Origin: Jeongeupia wiesaeckerbachi
GTDB taxonomy: Bacteria > Pseudomonadota > Gammaproteobacteria > Burkholderiales > Chitinibacteraceae
NCBI RefSeq assembly: GCF_050916355.1
Contig: NZ_CP136946.1
Coordinates: 2,356,001 to 2,420,000, forward strand
Direction of reading: 5' to 3'
DNA: 64,000 bases
Made by a program: the position numbers and the translations under genes. Below, in pieces: positions 49,940 through 58,838 of the stretch. The notes beneath the pieces were generated by a model. That model did not search any database. It was not told the DNA's origin and was given only the letters and a program-made list of their open reading frames with translations. The stretch's first letter is position 1. Each line of letters opens with the position of its first letter.

Positions 49940-51250
49940 ATGGCCATTCGTGTCGCCACCAGCACGGTTTATGCCCTGAGCAACCGCGGCTTGCAGTCGC
50001 AGCAGTCGACGCAGGTACGGTTGCAGAACCAGCTGTCCACCGGCCGGCGCATCCTGACGCCGTCGGACGACCCGATCGGCGCCGCACGCGCGCTGTCGGT
50101 GAATCAGGCGCAGTCGGTCAATGCGCAGTACAGCGTCAACAGCAAGGCGGTCGATTCGGCGCTCGGGCTGACCGAATCGACGCTGCAACAGGTCGTCGAG
50201 CTGGTGCAGAACGTCCAGCAGCTGGCGGTGCAGGCGGGCAATCCGGCGTTGAGCAGCGCGGACCTGCAATCGGTCAACGTCGAGTTGAAGTCACGCTATG
50301 AAGAGCTGATGGGCTTGGCGAATACCACCGACGGCACCGGCCAATACCTGTTTTCCGGATTCCGTGGCAGCACCAAGCCGTTTTCCGAGTCCAGCTTCGG
50401 CAACGTCCAGTATCTCGGCGACGAAGGCCAGCGGCTGGTGCAGATCTCGGCCTCGCGCAATCTGCCGATTTCGGATTCGGGCAGTGCGGTTTTCGGCTCG
50501 GTGAAGAACGGCAACGGCATATTCCAGACCGGCGCTACCGCTGGTAATACCGGGTCGGGGACGGTCGACATCGGCACGGTGACCAATCCGCTGCAATGGA
50601 ACGCTACCGGCAACGTGCGGGACTACAAGGTGTCGTTCAGCGTCGATGCGGCTGGTGCGACGACGTACGACATTGTCGATGCAACGAGCAACAAGTCGAT
50701 GATCGATGGCTACGATTACGCCGGCGGTGCGCGCGCCGGGGCGATGCCGCGTGGCTACAACGCCGGTAGCGAGATCGAGTTCAAGCGCCTGCCGACCGAT
50801 CCGGCCGGCGCCAACTGGGACGCCGGTGTGTCGATCAGCGTCAAGGGTGTACCGGCCAACGGCGACAGCTTCAGCGTCAAGCCGTCGCAGAGCCAGGATA
50901 TGTTCTCGATGCTGGCCGATTTCTCGGGCATCCTCGGTGCGACGCAGTTCGACGAGAATTCGAAGGCGACGTACCAGACCGGCCTGGGCCGGGTGATCGG
51001 CAATTTGTCGAACGCGCTCGACAGCGTGCTGACGACGCAGGCGTCGATCGGCGCGCGGATGAAGGAAACCGAATCGGTGCGCAGCACCAATGAGGATCTG
51101 GATCTGCAGTACAGCAAGACGCTGTCCGGCCTGCAGGATCTGGACTACACCAAGGCGCTCAGCGATTTTGCGATGACGCAGACACTGCTCGACGCCGCGC
51201 GGGCGACGTTCTCGAAGGTGCAGGGGATGAGTCTGTTCAAATACCTGTAA
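49940..51250 (+). CDS. flgL: Hook-filament junction protein FlgL (HAP3)
   Basis: A 436-residue FlgL, clearly longer than the roughly 300-320 residues of enteric FlgL. The flagellin-like ends are intact: LQSQQSTQVRLQNQLSTGRR with ILTPSDDPIGAARAL at the N-terminus and LSDFAMTQTLLDAARATFSK at the C-terminus. The extra residues sit in the central, surface-exposed part (about 170-320). A terminator follows. Confidence 0.95.
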   Translation: MAIRVATSTVYALSNRGLQSQQSTQVRLQNQLSTGRRILTPSDDPIGAARALSVNQAQSVNAQYSVNSKAVDSALGLTESTLQQVVELVQNVQQLAVQAGNPALSSADLQSVNVELKSRYEELMGLANTTDGTGQYLFSGFRGSTKPFSESSFGNVQYLGDEGQRLVQISASRNLPISDSGSAVFGSVKNGNGIFQTGATAGNTGSGTVDIGTVTNPLQWNATGNVRDYKVSFSVDAAGATTYDIVDATSNKSMIDGYDYAGGARAGAMPRGYNAGSEIEFKRLPTDPAGANWDAGVSISVKGVPANGDSFSVKPSQSQDMFSMLADFSGILGATQFDENSKATYQTGLGRVIGNLSNALDSVLTTQASIGARMKETESVRSTNEDLDLQYSKTLSGLQDLDYTKALSDFAMTQTLLDAARATFSKVQGMSLFKYL

Positions 51251-51271
51251 CTGCCGGTATTTCTCCCCGCC

Positions 51272-51296
51272 ACGGCCCGCGCAAGCGGGCCGTTTG
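51272..51296 (+). terminator. Terminator after flgKL
   Basis: ACGGCCCGC-GCAA-GCGGGCCGT is a perfect 9-bp stem with a tetraloop followed by TTTGCATT. It closes the flagellar operon before radA. Confidence 0.8.
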
Positions 51297-51345
51297 CATT
51301 GCGCTGCTACAATGGCGGGCTGATTCATCGACGTACGAGCCCCCG

Positions 51346-52707
51346 ATGGCCAAAGACAAAACCGTTTACAGCTGCAACGCCTGCGGCGGCCTGTCGCCGA
51401 AGTGGCAGGGGCAATGCCCGAGCTGCGGCGAGTGGAACTCGCTGAGCGAGACCATTGCCGAAGCCAAGCCGAGCGCCAGCGGTAACCGCTTCGCCGCGCT
51501 TGCCGCCGACGGTCAGGTCCGGCAGCTCGCGGATGTCGACGCCGAGGAGCTGCCGCGCACGGCAACCGGTATTGGCGAGCTGGATCGCGTGCTCGGCGGC
51601 GGGCTGGTGCCCGGCGGCGTGGTGCTGATCGGCGGCGATCCCGGTATCGGCAAGTCGACGCTGTTGCTGCAGGCGCTGACCCGGCTGGCCTCGTCGCGCA
51701 AGGTGCTTTACGTCTCGGGCGAGGAATCGGCGCAGCAGATCGCGCTGCGTGCCAAGCGGCTCGATCTGGCCGATGCGCCGGTGTCGCTGTTTGCCGAAAT
51801 CGGCCTCGAGCGCATCCTGACCATGCTCGATCGTGAGAAGCCGCAGGTTGTCGTCATCGACTCGATCCAGACCATGTACACCGAGCAACTGACGAGTGCG
51901 CCGGGCAGCGTCGCCCAGGTGCGCGAGTGCGCGGCGCAGCTGACGCGCTTTGCCAAGCGCCACGGCACGACCATTCTGCTGGTCGGTCACGTCACCAAGG
52001 AGGGCGCGCTGGCCGGGCCGCGCGTGCTCGAACACATCGTCGATGCGGTGCTGTACTTCGAAGGCGATACGCATTCGAGCTTCCGGCTGATCCGCGCGAT
52101 CAAGAACCGTTTCGGCGCGGTCAACGAGCTCGGCGTCTTTGCGATGACCGACAAGGGGCTCAAGGAAGTTGCCAATCCGTCGGCGCTGTTTTTAAGCCAG
52201 CACAAGGAGCCGGTGTCCGGCTCGTGTGTGTTGGTGACGCAGGAAGGCTCGCGGCCGATGCTGGTCGAGGTGCAGGCGCTGGTCGACGACGCACACGCGC
52301 CGCAGCCGCGGCGGCTGGCCGTCGGCGTCGAGCAGAACCGGCTGGCCTTGCTGCTCGCGGTCTTGCACCGGCACGCCGGCATTGCCGCGTTCGATCAGGA
52401 CGTGTTCATCAACGCCGTCGGCGGGGTCCGGATCAGCGAGCCGGCCGCCGATCTGGCAATGCTGCTGGCGATCGTCTCCAGCCTCAAGGACAAGCCCTTG
52501 CCGCACAAGCTGGTGGTGTTCGGCGAGGTCGGCCTCGCCGGTGAGGTCCGGCCGGTACAGCGCGGCCAGGAGCGATTGCGCGAAGCTGCCAAGCTCGGCT
52601 TTACCCATGCGATCGTGCCCAAGGCCAACCGGCCGCGCCAGCCGATCGAAGGCATGACCGTCACGGCGGTAGAGCGTCTGGCCGATGCGGTCGGTGCGGC
52701 CTTGTAG
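51346..52707 (+). CDS. radA: DNA repair/branch migration protein RadA
   Basis: A 453-residue RadA (Sms). It has an N-terminal zinc finger with C10, C13, C24 and C27, a RecA-like core with Walker A GGDPGIGKST (about 96-105), the RadA-specific KNRFG motif, and a C-terminal Lon-like domain. It drives branch migration during recombinational repair. It is single-gene, with a TACAAT -10-like hexamer at 51308-51313 but no clear -35. Confidence 0.96.
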   Translation: MAKDKTVYSCNACGGLSPKWQGQCPSCGEWNSLSETIAEAKPSASGNRFAALAADGQVRQLADVDAEELPRTATGIGELDRVLGGGLVPGGVVLIGGDPGIGKSTLLLQALTRLASSRKVLYVSGEESAQQIALRAKRLDLADAPVSLFAEIGLERILTMLDREKPQVVVIDSIQTMYTEQLTSAPGSVAQVRECAAQLTRFAKRHGTTILLVGHVTKEGALAGPRVLEHIVDAVLYFEGDTHSSFRLIRAIKNRFGAVNELGVFAMTDKGLKEVANPSALFLSQHKEPVSGSCVLVTQEGSRPMLVEVQALVDDAHAPQPRRLAVGVEQNRLALLLAVLHRHAGIAAFDQDVFINAVGGVRISEPAADLAMLLAIVSSLKDKPLPHKLVVFGEVGLAGEVRPVQRGQERLREAAKLGFTHAIVPKANRPRQPIEGMTVTAVERLADAVGAAL

Positions 52708-52737
52708 CTGTGCGCTATCGTGGCGATTGAATCGTTT

Positions 52738-52768
52738 TTGCCGGTTCGTGATTGAATGACGATAAAAT
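52738..52768 (+). promoter_or_regulatory. Possible trxA promoter
   Basis: TTGCCG (52738-52743) and TAAAAT (52763-52768), 19 nt apart, 71 nt before the trxA ATG. The spacer is longer than ideal. Confidence 0.35.
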
Positions 52769-52838
52769 GCCCCCATTGATTCGATAACGCCGCGCTGCGG
52801 CGCATCGGCAACCACACCACACCAAGCGGAGATTTTTC

Positions 52839-53165
52839 ATGAGCGAACATATCGTGCAAGTAACCGATGCCAGCTTTGACGCCGACGTGCTTCAGGCACA
52901 GACCCCGGTCCTCGTCGACTACTGGGCTGAATGGTGCGGCCCTTGCAAGATGATCGCGCCGATTCTTGACGAAGTGGCGGTTGATTACGCCGGCAAGCTC
53001 AAGATCGCCAAGCTCAACATCGACGAAAACCAGGGTACGCCGCCGAAGTTCGGTATTCGTGGCATTCCGACGCTGATGCTGTTCGTCGACGGCGAAGTGA
53101 AGGCGACCAAGGTTGGCGCACTGTCGAAGTCGCAACTGACTGCTTTCCTCGACAGCAACCTGTAA
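52839..53165 (+). CDS. trxA: Thioredoxin 1
   Basis: A 108-residue classical thioredoxin with active site WCGPC (C33 and C36) and the cis-proline loop GIPTLMLF. It is the general cytoplasmic protein-disulfide reductant and probably also serves AhpC. Length and sequence are entirely normal. It is monocistronic and followed by a strong hairpin that runs into the rho promoter. Confidence 0.98.
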   Translation: MSEHIVQVTDASFDADVLQAQTPVLVDYWAEWCGPCKMIAPILDEVAVDYAGKLKIAKLNIDENQGTPPKFGIRGIPTLMLFVDGEVKATKVGALSKSQLTAFLDSNL

Positions 53166-53196
53166 TTTCCCGGCCGCCGCACGCGTCGGTGGTTCG

Positions 53197-53229
53197 CAAG
53201 GCGGGCAAGCCCCAGGGCTGCCCGCCTTG
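53197..53229 (+). terminator. Terminator hairpin after trxA
   Basis: CAAGGCGGGC pairs with GCCCGCCTTG, extended inward by AGCCC/GGGCT with one bulged A, giving a stem of about 15 bp. The T-run is poor. Its last bases are the first bases of the rho -35 hexamer. Confidence 0.7.
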
Positions 53230-53254
53230 ACATTGCGTTTTGTTGGCGTATACG
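53227..53254 (+). promoter_or_regulatory. Sigma-70 promoter of rho
   Basis: A perfect -35 TTGACA (53227-53232), 16 nt, then TATACG (53249-53254). Transcription would start near 53261, leaving a rho leader of about 93 nt. Long rho leaders are often targets of Rho autoregulation. Confidence 0.7.
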
Positions 53255-53353
53255 CTTACAACTATTCTATGCGTCGGGGTTCTCCCGCGCAGCCGTTCCC
53301 GCACCAATCCTGGTCTTCCCGACTCCACCGCCCATATTCTATCGGCCGCCCCT

Positions 53354-54610
53354 ATGCATTTGTCCGACCTTAAGCCGCTGCACGTTACCGAACTGGTCGA
53401 AATGGCCACCAAGTTCGAAATCGACGGCGCCAACCGCATGCGCAAGCAGGATTTGATCTTTGCGCTGCTCAAAAACCAGGCCAAGAAGGGCGAGAGCATC
53501 TTCGGTGACGGTACGCTGGAAGTGCTGCCCGATGGTTTCGGCTTCCTGCGCAGCCCGGACACCAGCTATCTTGCCGGTCCGGATGACATTTACGTCAGTC
53601 CGAGCCAGATCCGCCGCTTCAACCTGCACACCGGCGATACCGTCGAGGGCGAGATCCGCACGCCGAAAGAGGGCGAGCGTTATGTTGCGCTGGTGAAGGT
53701 CGACAAGATCAATGACCAGCCGCCGGAAGTCTCGAAGAACAAGATCCTGTTCGAAAACCTGACGCCGCTGTTCCCGAATCGCCGCCTCAATCTCGAGCGG
53801 GCGATCAAGGCCGAAGAAAACATCACCGGCCGCGTGATCGATCTGATCGCGCCGATCGGCAAGGGTCAGCGCGCGCTGGTGGTGGCGCCGCCGAAAACCG
53901 GTAAAACCGTGATGCTGCAGAATATCGCCCACGCGATTACCGCCAATCACCCGGACGTGGTGTTGATCGTCTTGCTGATCGACGAGCGTCCGGAAGAAGT
54001 GACCGAAATGACGCGCTCGGTGCGCGGCGAAGTCATCAGCTCGACGTTTGACGAGCCGGCGACGCGCCACGTGCAGGTCGCCGAAATGGTCATCGAAAAG
54101 GCCAAGCGTCTGGTCGAGCACAAGAAGGACGTTGTCATCCTGCTCGATTCGATCACGCGTCTGGCTCGCGCCTACAACACCGTCGTTCCGGCTTCGGGCA
54201 AGGTGCTGACCGGTGGTGTCGACGCCAATGCATTGCAGCGCCCGAAGCGCTTCTTCGGCGCCGCGCGCAATATCGAAGAGGGCGGCAGCCTGACGATCAT
54301 CGCCACCGCGCTGATCGATACCGGTTCGCGCATGGACGACGTGATCTACGAAGAGTTCAAGGGCACCGGCAACAACGAATTGCACCTTGATCGCCGCATG
54401 GCCGAAAAGCGCCAGTTCCCGGCGATCAACATCAACCGCTCGGGTACCCGTCGCGAAGAGTTGCTGATCCCGCAGGAACAGCTGCAGAAAATCTGGGTGC
54501 TGCGCAAGCTGCTTTACCCGATGGACGATCTTGAGGCGATGGAATTCCTGCTCGACAAGATCAAGGCCACGAAGACGAACAACGATTTCTTCGATTCGAT
54601 GCGCCGCTAA
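53354..54610 (+). CDS. rho: Transcription termination factor Rho
   Basis: A 418-residue Rho of standard length. It has the N-terminal helical domain, the RNA-binding OSB fold (LEVLPDGFGFLRS), the P-loop VVAPPKTGKTV, and the R-loop near GKVLTGGVDANALQRPKRFF. It is a hexameric RNA helicase that ends untranslated transcripts. ATG 53354 (MHLSDLKPLHVTELVE) is the family start; the longer in-frame extension is the leader. Confidence 0.98.
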   Translation: MHLSDLKPLHVTELVEMATKFEIDGANRMRKQDLIFALLKNQAKKGESIFGDGTLEVLPDGFGFLRSPDTSYLAGPDDIYVSPSQIRRFNLHTGDTVEGEIRTPKEGERYVALVKVDKINDQPPEVSKNKILFENLTPLFPNRRLNLERAIKAEENITGRVIDLIAPIGKGQRALVVAPPKTGKTVMLQNIAHAITANHPDVVLIVLLIDERPEEVTEMTRSVRGEVISSTFDEPATRHVQVAEMVIEKAKRLVEHKKDVVILLDSITRLARAYNTVVPASGKVLTGGVDANALQRPKRFFGAARNIEEGGSLTIIATALIDTGSRMDDVIYEEFKGTGNNELHLDRRMAEKRQFPAININRSGTRREELLIPQEQLQKIWVLRKLLYPMDDLEAMEFLLDKIKATKTNNDFFDSMRR

Positions 54611-54691
54611 CCTTGCCGCACTGGACCCGATCTGGAATAATATCGGGTCTTGCGCCGGCACAATCCCGGCGCGCAAACCTTAGGAAAAACC

Positions 54692-54949
54692 ATGAAAGCC
54701 GATCTCCATCCCGAATACAAAGAAGTCATCTTCTTCGACGCAAGCGTTGACTTCAAATTCCTGACCCGCTCGACCCTGAAGGCCAAGGGCGCCGAAACCA
54801 TGAAGTGGACCGACGGTAAGGAATACCCGGTCGTGCGTCTGGACGTGTCGTCGGAATCGCATCCGTTCTACACCGGCAAGCAAAAGATTGTCGACACCGC
54901 CGGCCGTATCGAGAAGTTCCGCAACAAGTACGCGATGTACAGCAAGTAA
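54692..54949 (+). CDS. rpmE2: 50S ribosomal protein L31 type B
   Basis: An 85-residue L31 of the type B, zinc-free class: no cysteine occurs, so the zinc ribbon of RpmE is absent. MKADLHPEYKEVIFFDASVD and SHPFYTGKQKIVDTAGRIEK identify it. Such paralogues replace zinc-containing L31 when zinc is scarce, where both exist. ATG 54692 with AGGAAA was chosen. A strong terminator follows. Confidence 0.96.
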   Translation: MKADLHPEYKEVIFFDASVDFKFLTRSTLKAKGAETMKWTDGKEYPVVRLDVSSESHPFYTGKQKIVDTAGRIEKFRNKYAMYSK

Positions 54950-54967
54950 GCCGGAACCCGGTCAAAC

Positions 54968-54996
54968 AAAAAGGCAGCTTTACGGCTGCCTTTTTT
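54968..54996 (+). terminator. Terminator after rpmE2
   Basis: AAAAAGGCAGC-TTTACG-GCTGCCTTTTT has an 11-bp stem with a T-run of six. Confidence 0.9.
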
Positions 54997-55053
54997 GTCT
55001 TCTGCGCTTATCCTTTCCCTTCGCGCCTCCCAACGTCTCCGATCTGCATCCGC

Positions 55054-56691
55054 ATGCTGACCTATCTGCCGCCTTCCGAACGAGAAACGCCCCAGCCGCC
55101 GTCTGACAAGCCTTGGCTGCTGTTGATGCTCTGTGTGTTCTGGGTCTTCCCAGGGCTGGTGGGGCACGATCCATGGAAGCCGGGTGAGCTGGAAACCGCA
55201 GCGGTCATCGGACGTTTCCTGTCCGGACAACACTGGTCGTTGCCGTTTTTTGGCGAGCAGCCGCATCTGATTGCCGGTCCGCTGTACTACTGGAGTGCCG
55301 CGCTGTTTGCCTGGCCACTCGGCAAGCTCGGGATGCAGATCCATGATGCTGCGCGGCTGGTGACCGGGGCGTGGACAGCGCTGGCGATGTGGGGGGTCGG
55401 CCTGGCCGGCCGCGAGCTGTTCGGCCGCCGGCAGGGGCGTGTCTGTGTGATGGTCTTGATCGGATCGATCGGACTGATCGTCTGGGGACACCATCTGGCG
55501 CCGCCGATTCTGACGCTGACCGCCTTTTCCTGGCTGGCCTATGCACTGGCCTATGCGCGCCGTCAGCCATTGCAGGCGGGGCTGCTGCTGGGCCTGGTCT
55601 GGCTGGTGCTGATTGCCGGTAGCAATCTGGGACAATTGGCGCTGGCGGTGTTGATGGCGGTGGCTGTCGGCGCCGTTGGCCCGTGGCGTCGCCTTGCCTA
55701 TCTGGTGACGCTGCTTGCGGCCTTGGTGGTTGCGCTCCCCATTGGCGCCATCTGGTTGATCGATCTGGCGCGGTTCGATCCGGCCGCCTTTGCCCATTGG
55801 CTGCACTTGTTTGCCTTGGGACCTTATGACGGGCTTGGCGACGTTGCCCTGTTTGGCTCGACCGGCTACGTGCTGTCGGTCGTGCTGTGGTTTGCCTGGC
55901 CGGCGCTGCCGCTGGCGTTCTGGGGGCTCTGGAGCAATCGCGCCGAACTCCGCACCCAGCCCAGATTGATTCTGCCTGCCGCAATGGCGGGGCTGGGCCT
56001 GCTGTGGTTGCTGCTGGCGGGCGATGCGCGCGAGTCGGATCTGCTGGTATTGCTGCCATCGCTGGCGCTGCTGGCCGGTGCCGGCATCGATAGCTTGCGG
56101 CGTGGCGCCGCTGCTGCGCTGAACTGGTTTGGCGTGATGACGTTCGGCATCGGTGCCGGTCTGTTGTGGCTGGGCTGGCTGGTCCTGCATCTCGGCGTGC
56201 CTGCCAGCTGGAGCATGGCCTTGCAGGCTGCCAGTCCGGCCTATCAGCGCTCGTGGCATTTTGGCGGTCTGCTGCTGGCGGTGCTGATGACGGTCGTCTG
56301 GTGCTCGGTGTTGCTGCGCAAGCGCTCACTCGGTCGTCAAGCCGTGACCAACTGGGCGTGTGGCGTGACCCTAATCTGGGGCGTGCTGATCGGCCTGTGG
56401 CAACCGTGGCTTGATGCTTCGAAGAGCTATCGCGACGTTGCACTGTCATTGCGACAGGTGCTGGATCAGCAAGTGCCGGGATGCATTGCCGGTGAAGTGT
56501 CGACATCGATGCTGGCGTCGCTGGATTATTTTGCCGGCATCCGGCTCCGCAACGGTCCGACTGCAGACGAATGCCCCTTGGTGCTACGCCAGGGTACGCC
56601 GCCGGCCGGCTCCTGGGTGCGCTGGGAAGGGCAGCGCGCGGGTGAGAATCGCGAGCATTTCTACTTGATAGAGTTGCCTGACTCGGAATAA
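55054..56691 (+). CDS. PMT/ArnT-type membrane glycosyltransferase
   Basis: A 545-residue protein with about 10-12 hydrophobic helices and a C-terminal soluble tail (about 460-545). GHDPWKPGELE after the first helix is at the place of the catalytic Asp loop of GT-C enzymes, and the first lumenal loop continues with FGEQPHLIAGPLYYW. GT-C transferases move sugars from polyprenyl phosphates to lipids or proteins in the periplasm. The acceptor cannot be told from the sequence, and no lipid A or pilin genes are adjacent. No good Shine-Dalgarno is seen before ATG 55054. Confidence 0.8.
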   Translation: MLTYLPPSERETPQPPSDKPWLLLMLCVFWVFPGLVGHDPWKPGELETAAVIGRFLSGQHWSLPFFGEQPHLIAGPLYYWSAALFAWPLGKLGMQIHDAARLVTGAWTALAMWGVGLAGRELFGRRQGRVCVMVLIGSIGLIVWGHHLAPPILTLTAFSWLAYALAYARRQPLQAGLLLGLVWLVLIAGSNLGQLALAVLMAVAVGAVGPWRRLAYLVTLLAALVVALPIGAIWLIDLARFDPAAFAHWLHLFALGPYDGLGDVALFGSTGYVLSVVLWFAWPALPLAFWGLWSNRAELRTQPRLILPAAMAGLGLLWLLLAGDARESDLLVLLPSLALLAGAGIDSLRRGAAAALNWFGVMTFGIGAGLLWLGWLVLHLGVPASWSMALQAASPAYQRSWHFGGLLLAVLMTVVWCSVLLRKRSLGRQAVTNWACGVTLIWGVLIGLWQPWLDASKSYRDVALSLRQVLDQQVPGCIAGEVSTSMLASLDYFAGIRLRNGPTADECPLVLRQGTPPAGSWVRWEGQRAGENREHFYLIELPDSE

Positions 56692-56721
56692 AAAAACGGC
56701 GGGGGAACCCGCCTTTTTTTT
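56690..56721 (+). terminator. Terminator after glycosyltransferase gene
   Basis: GGCGGG-GGAA-CCCGCC (56698-56713) flanked by an A-run on the left and eight T on the right. It also serves as a bidirectional signal for the DUF3149 gene, whose stop is at 56720. Confidence 0.85.
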
Positions 56722-56887
56722 ATTCCCGCGATGAAACCGGCTTGTCCTCGGACTCAACGGCATTGAGCACGTTGCGGCGAATGAACCAGCAAAGATAAAC
56801 GGCCATGCCGCAGACAAAGGCAATGGTAAACAGGCTCAGCAGGCCGATATCGGACATGAACAGCGTTTGCAGCGGCGTATTTTCCAT
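56720..56887 (-). CDS. DUF3149 small membrane protein
   Basis: A 55-residue protein: MENTPLQTLFMSDIGLLSLF, then one membrane helix (about 13-35) and a charged tail. The start and helix match the small betaproteobacterial family DUF3149, of unknown function. GGAG lies 6 nt before ATG 56887. It is 63 nt downstream of the diguanylate cyclase gene and may be the last gene of that operon. Confidence 0.75.
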   Translation of the reverse strand: MENTPLQTLFMSDIGLLSLFTIAFVCGMAVYLCWFIRRNVLNAVESEDKPVSSRE

Positions 56888-56950
56888 GATGGGGCTCCGG
56901 CGTTGATGCCCCAATATGCCAAGTGTATGCAAGGCAGGCCTTGATGCCGA

Positions 56951-58828
56951 TCAAGAGGCGAGTGCGTCGCTGTGACGCTGGCTGACCCGATTGCGGCCGC
57001 CATGCTTGGCTTCGTACAAGGCGAGGTCGGCGCGCTTGAGTAGCGGATCGATCAACGCGTCGTTTGGCGCCAATGCAGTGAGGCCGATACTGGTGGTAAA
57101 GCGGATTGTTTCGCCGCTGGGAATGATCAGCTCGTGCGACTCGATCCGGGCGCGCAGCCGCTCGGCTACCAGCAGCGCCATCGGCATCGGCGTTTCCGGC
57201 AGCAAGGCTGCGAATTCTTCGCCGCCCAGGCGGCCGATCAGGTCGGCGTCGCGCAGCGTGCTGCGGCACAGTGCCGCGATGGCGCGAATCGCCGCGTCGC
57301 CGGCATCGTGGCCGTACTCGTCGTTGATGCGCTTGAAGTGGTCGATGTCGATCATCATCAAGGTCAGCGGCCGGCCGTAGCGCTGTGCCCGGATCAGCTC
57401 ATGGTTGGCGACATCCATGAAATGGGCACGATTGGCCAGGCCGGACAGGCCGTCGGTCGTGGCCCGATGCTGTAGTTCGGTCTCCAGTGCCTTGTGCTCG
57501 GTGATGTCGCTGATGCCGATCAGCAACGTGGTGCCGGCGCTACCCTGTGCCAGCGACATCGACAGGTGGCCCCAGAACGTTTCGCCATTGCTGCGGCGCA
57601 GTCTCACTTCTAGATTGCGTACAGCTTGTCCCTGGCGAACGTTCTCAAGCTGATTGAGGAAGTCGAGCCGGTCCTGATAGAGCTGGAATACACGCATCGA
57701 CAGCGCCGCGGCCTGGGGCAAGGCAAACATCTGCGCAGCCTGTTGATTGATGTAGGTGATGAAATGATCGCCGGGTCGGCTCAGCACGAGTGCAACTGGC
57801 GTCGTTTCGATCATCTGGCGAAACCGTGATTCGCTGGCGTCGAGGCGTTTTTCCTTGTGGCGCAGGTGGGTCGACAGCTGCCGCGATTGCCAGAAAAAAT
57901 ACGTCATCAGCAACGCCATCGCCAGCAACAAGGCGCCGCCGATCAGGTAGTACCGCGTCTCGGTCTGCCAGCGCGCGAGATAGTCATTCGACGACAGACT
58001 GACCGCGACGAAGAAGGGGCTGTGACCGATCTGCTGATAGGCGGTCTGGCGCGTGATGCCGTCGACCCGGGTCTGGCGGATCTGGATCCCGTCCTGTGCG
58101 CCATCGCGGAGCGCGCGCAGCGTGGCCGCGTCAGGCTCGAAGCCGGCAGGCTTGGCCGGATAACTGGCGATGACGCCAAGCCGCTCGTCGACGAGCATCG
58201 CCACGCCCTGTTGCCCCAGCGACAGCGTACCGAAAACACGGTCGAAGTATTGTGTCGTGAGCGTCGCGCCGACCCAGCCGTCGAGCTGGCCCGACGTGGT
58301 TTCAACACGACGCACGATGATCAGGCCTGGGCGCTGCAGGCCATCGTTATTGGTGAGCCGAACGTAATCACGCTCGACGAAGGGGTTGTTGCGCAATCGT
58401 TCGAGTGATTCGGGCTTGAGCGGGATATTGCTGCCGGGCACATCAAGCGCCCGGTGCGTCAGTACCGCGCCGGGGCTGAAGAGCCCGAGGTTGTCGAGCT
58501 GTCGGATTTGCGCCAACTGGTCGAGCAACAGGCTCTGCAGCTCCTTGTTGCGGGTTTCGCCCAGGTCCTGCTCGCGCAGGTCGGCCGGCTGCAGCTGTTG
58601 TGTCAGGCCATTGATGACCAGATCGATTTCGCGCAAGGCCGAACCCAACTGGCCTTCCAGCACGCCAGCGAGGTTCTGCGCTTCGTCGCGCGCGCGCTGT
58701 ACCTCGGCGCGATAGGAGTTATTGACCTGCAGGCTGAGGATCAGCAGCAGGCCAAGCGCGAACAAGGCGGTCACGGCACCGCTCAGTAGCGATTGGCGTG
58801 CTGACCAGCGCAGCAGGGTTTTGCGCAT
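56951..58828 (-). CDS. Diguanylate cyclase with periplasmic sensor, PAS and GGDEF domains
   Basis: A 625-residue membrane sensor. It has a first helix (about 15-35), a periplasmic Cache-like domain (about 36-290), a second helix (about 292-312), a PAS domain (about 335-450), then GGDEF. The active-site motif is GGEEF (535-539) and the product-inhibition I-site RDAD (526-529) is present, so it should make c-di-GMP and be feedback inhibited. It starts 10 nt after yajQ, whose product belongs to a c-di-GMP-binding family. The signal sensed is unknown. Confidence 0.93.
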   Translation of the reverse strand: MRKTLLRWSARQSLLSGAVTALFALGLLLILSLQVNNSYRAEVQRARDEAQNLAGVLEGQLGSALREIDLVINGLTQQLQPADLREQDLGETRNKELQSLLLDQLAQIRQLDNLGLFSPGAVLTHRALDVPGSNIPLKPESLERLRNNPFVERDYVRLTNNDGLQRPGLIIVRRVETTSGQLDGWVGATLTTQYFDRVFGTLSLGQQGVAMLVDERLGVIASYPAKPAGFEPDAATLRALRDGAQDGIQIRQTRVDGITRQTAYQQIGHSPFFVAVSLSSNDYLARWQTETRYYLIGGALLLAMALLMTYFFWQSRQLSTHLRHKEKRLDASESRFRQMIETTPVALVLSRPGDHFITYINQQAAQMFALPQAAALSMRVFQLYQDRLDFLNQLENVRQGQAVRNLEVRLRRSNGETFWGHLSMSLAQGSAGTTLLIGISDITEHKALETELQHRATTDGLSGLANRAHFMDVANHELIRAQRYGRPLTLMMIDIDHFKRINDEYGHDAGDAAIRAIAALCRSTLRDADLIGRLGGEEFAALLPETPMPMALLVAERLRARIESHELIIPSGETIRFTTSIGLTALAPNDALIDPLLKRADLALYEAKHGGRNRVSQRHSDALAS

Positions 58829-58838
58829 GCGCGAAAAC

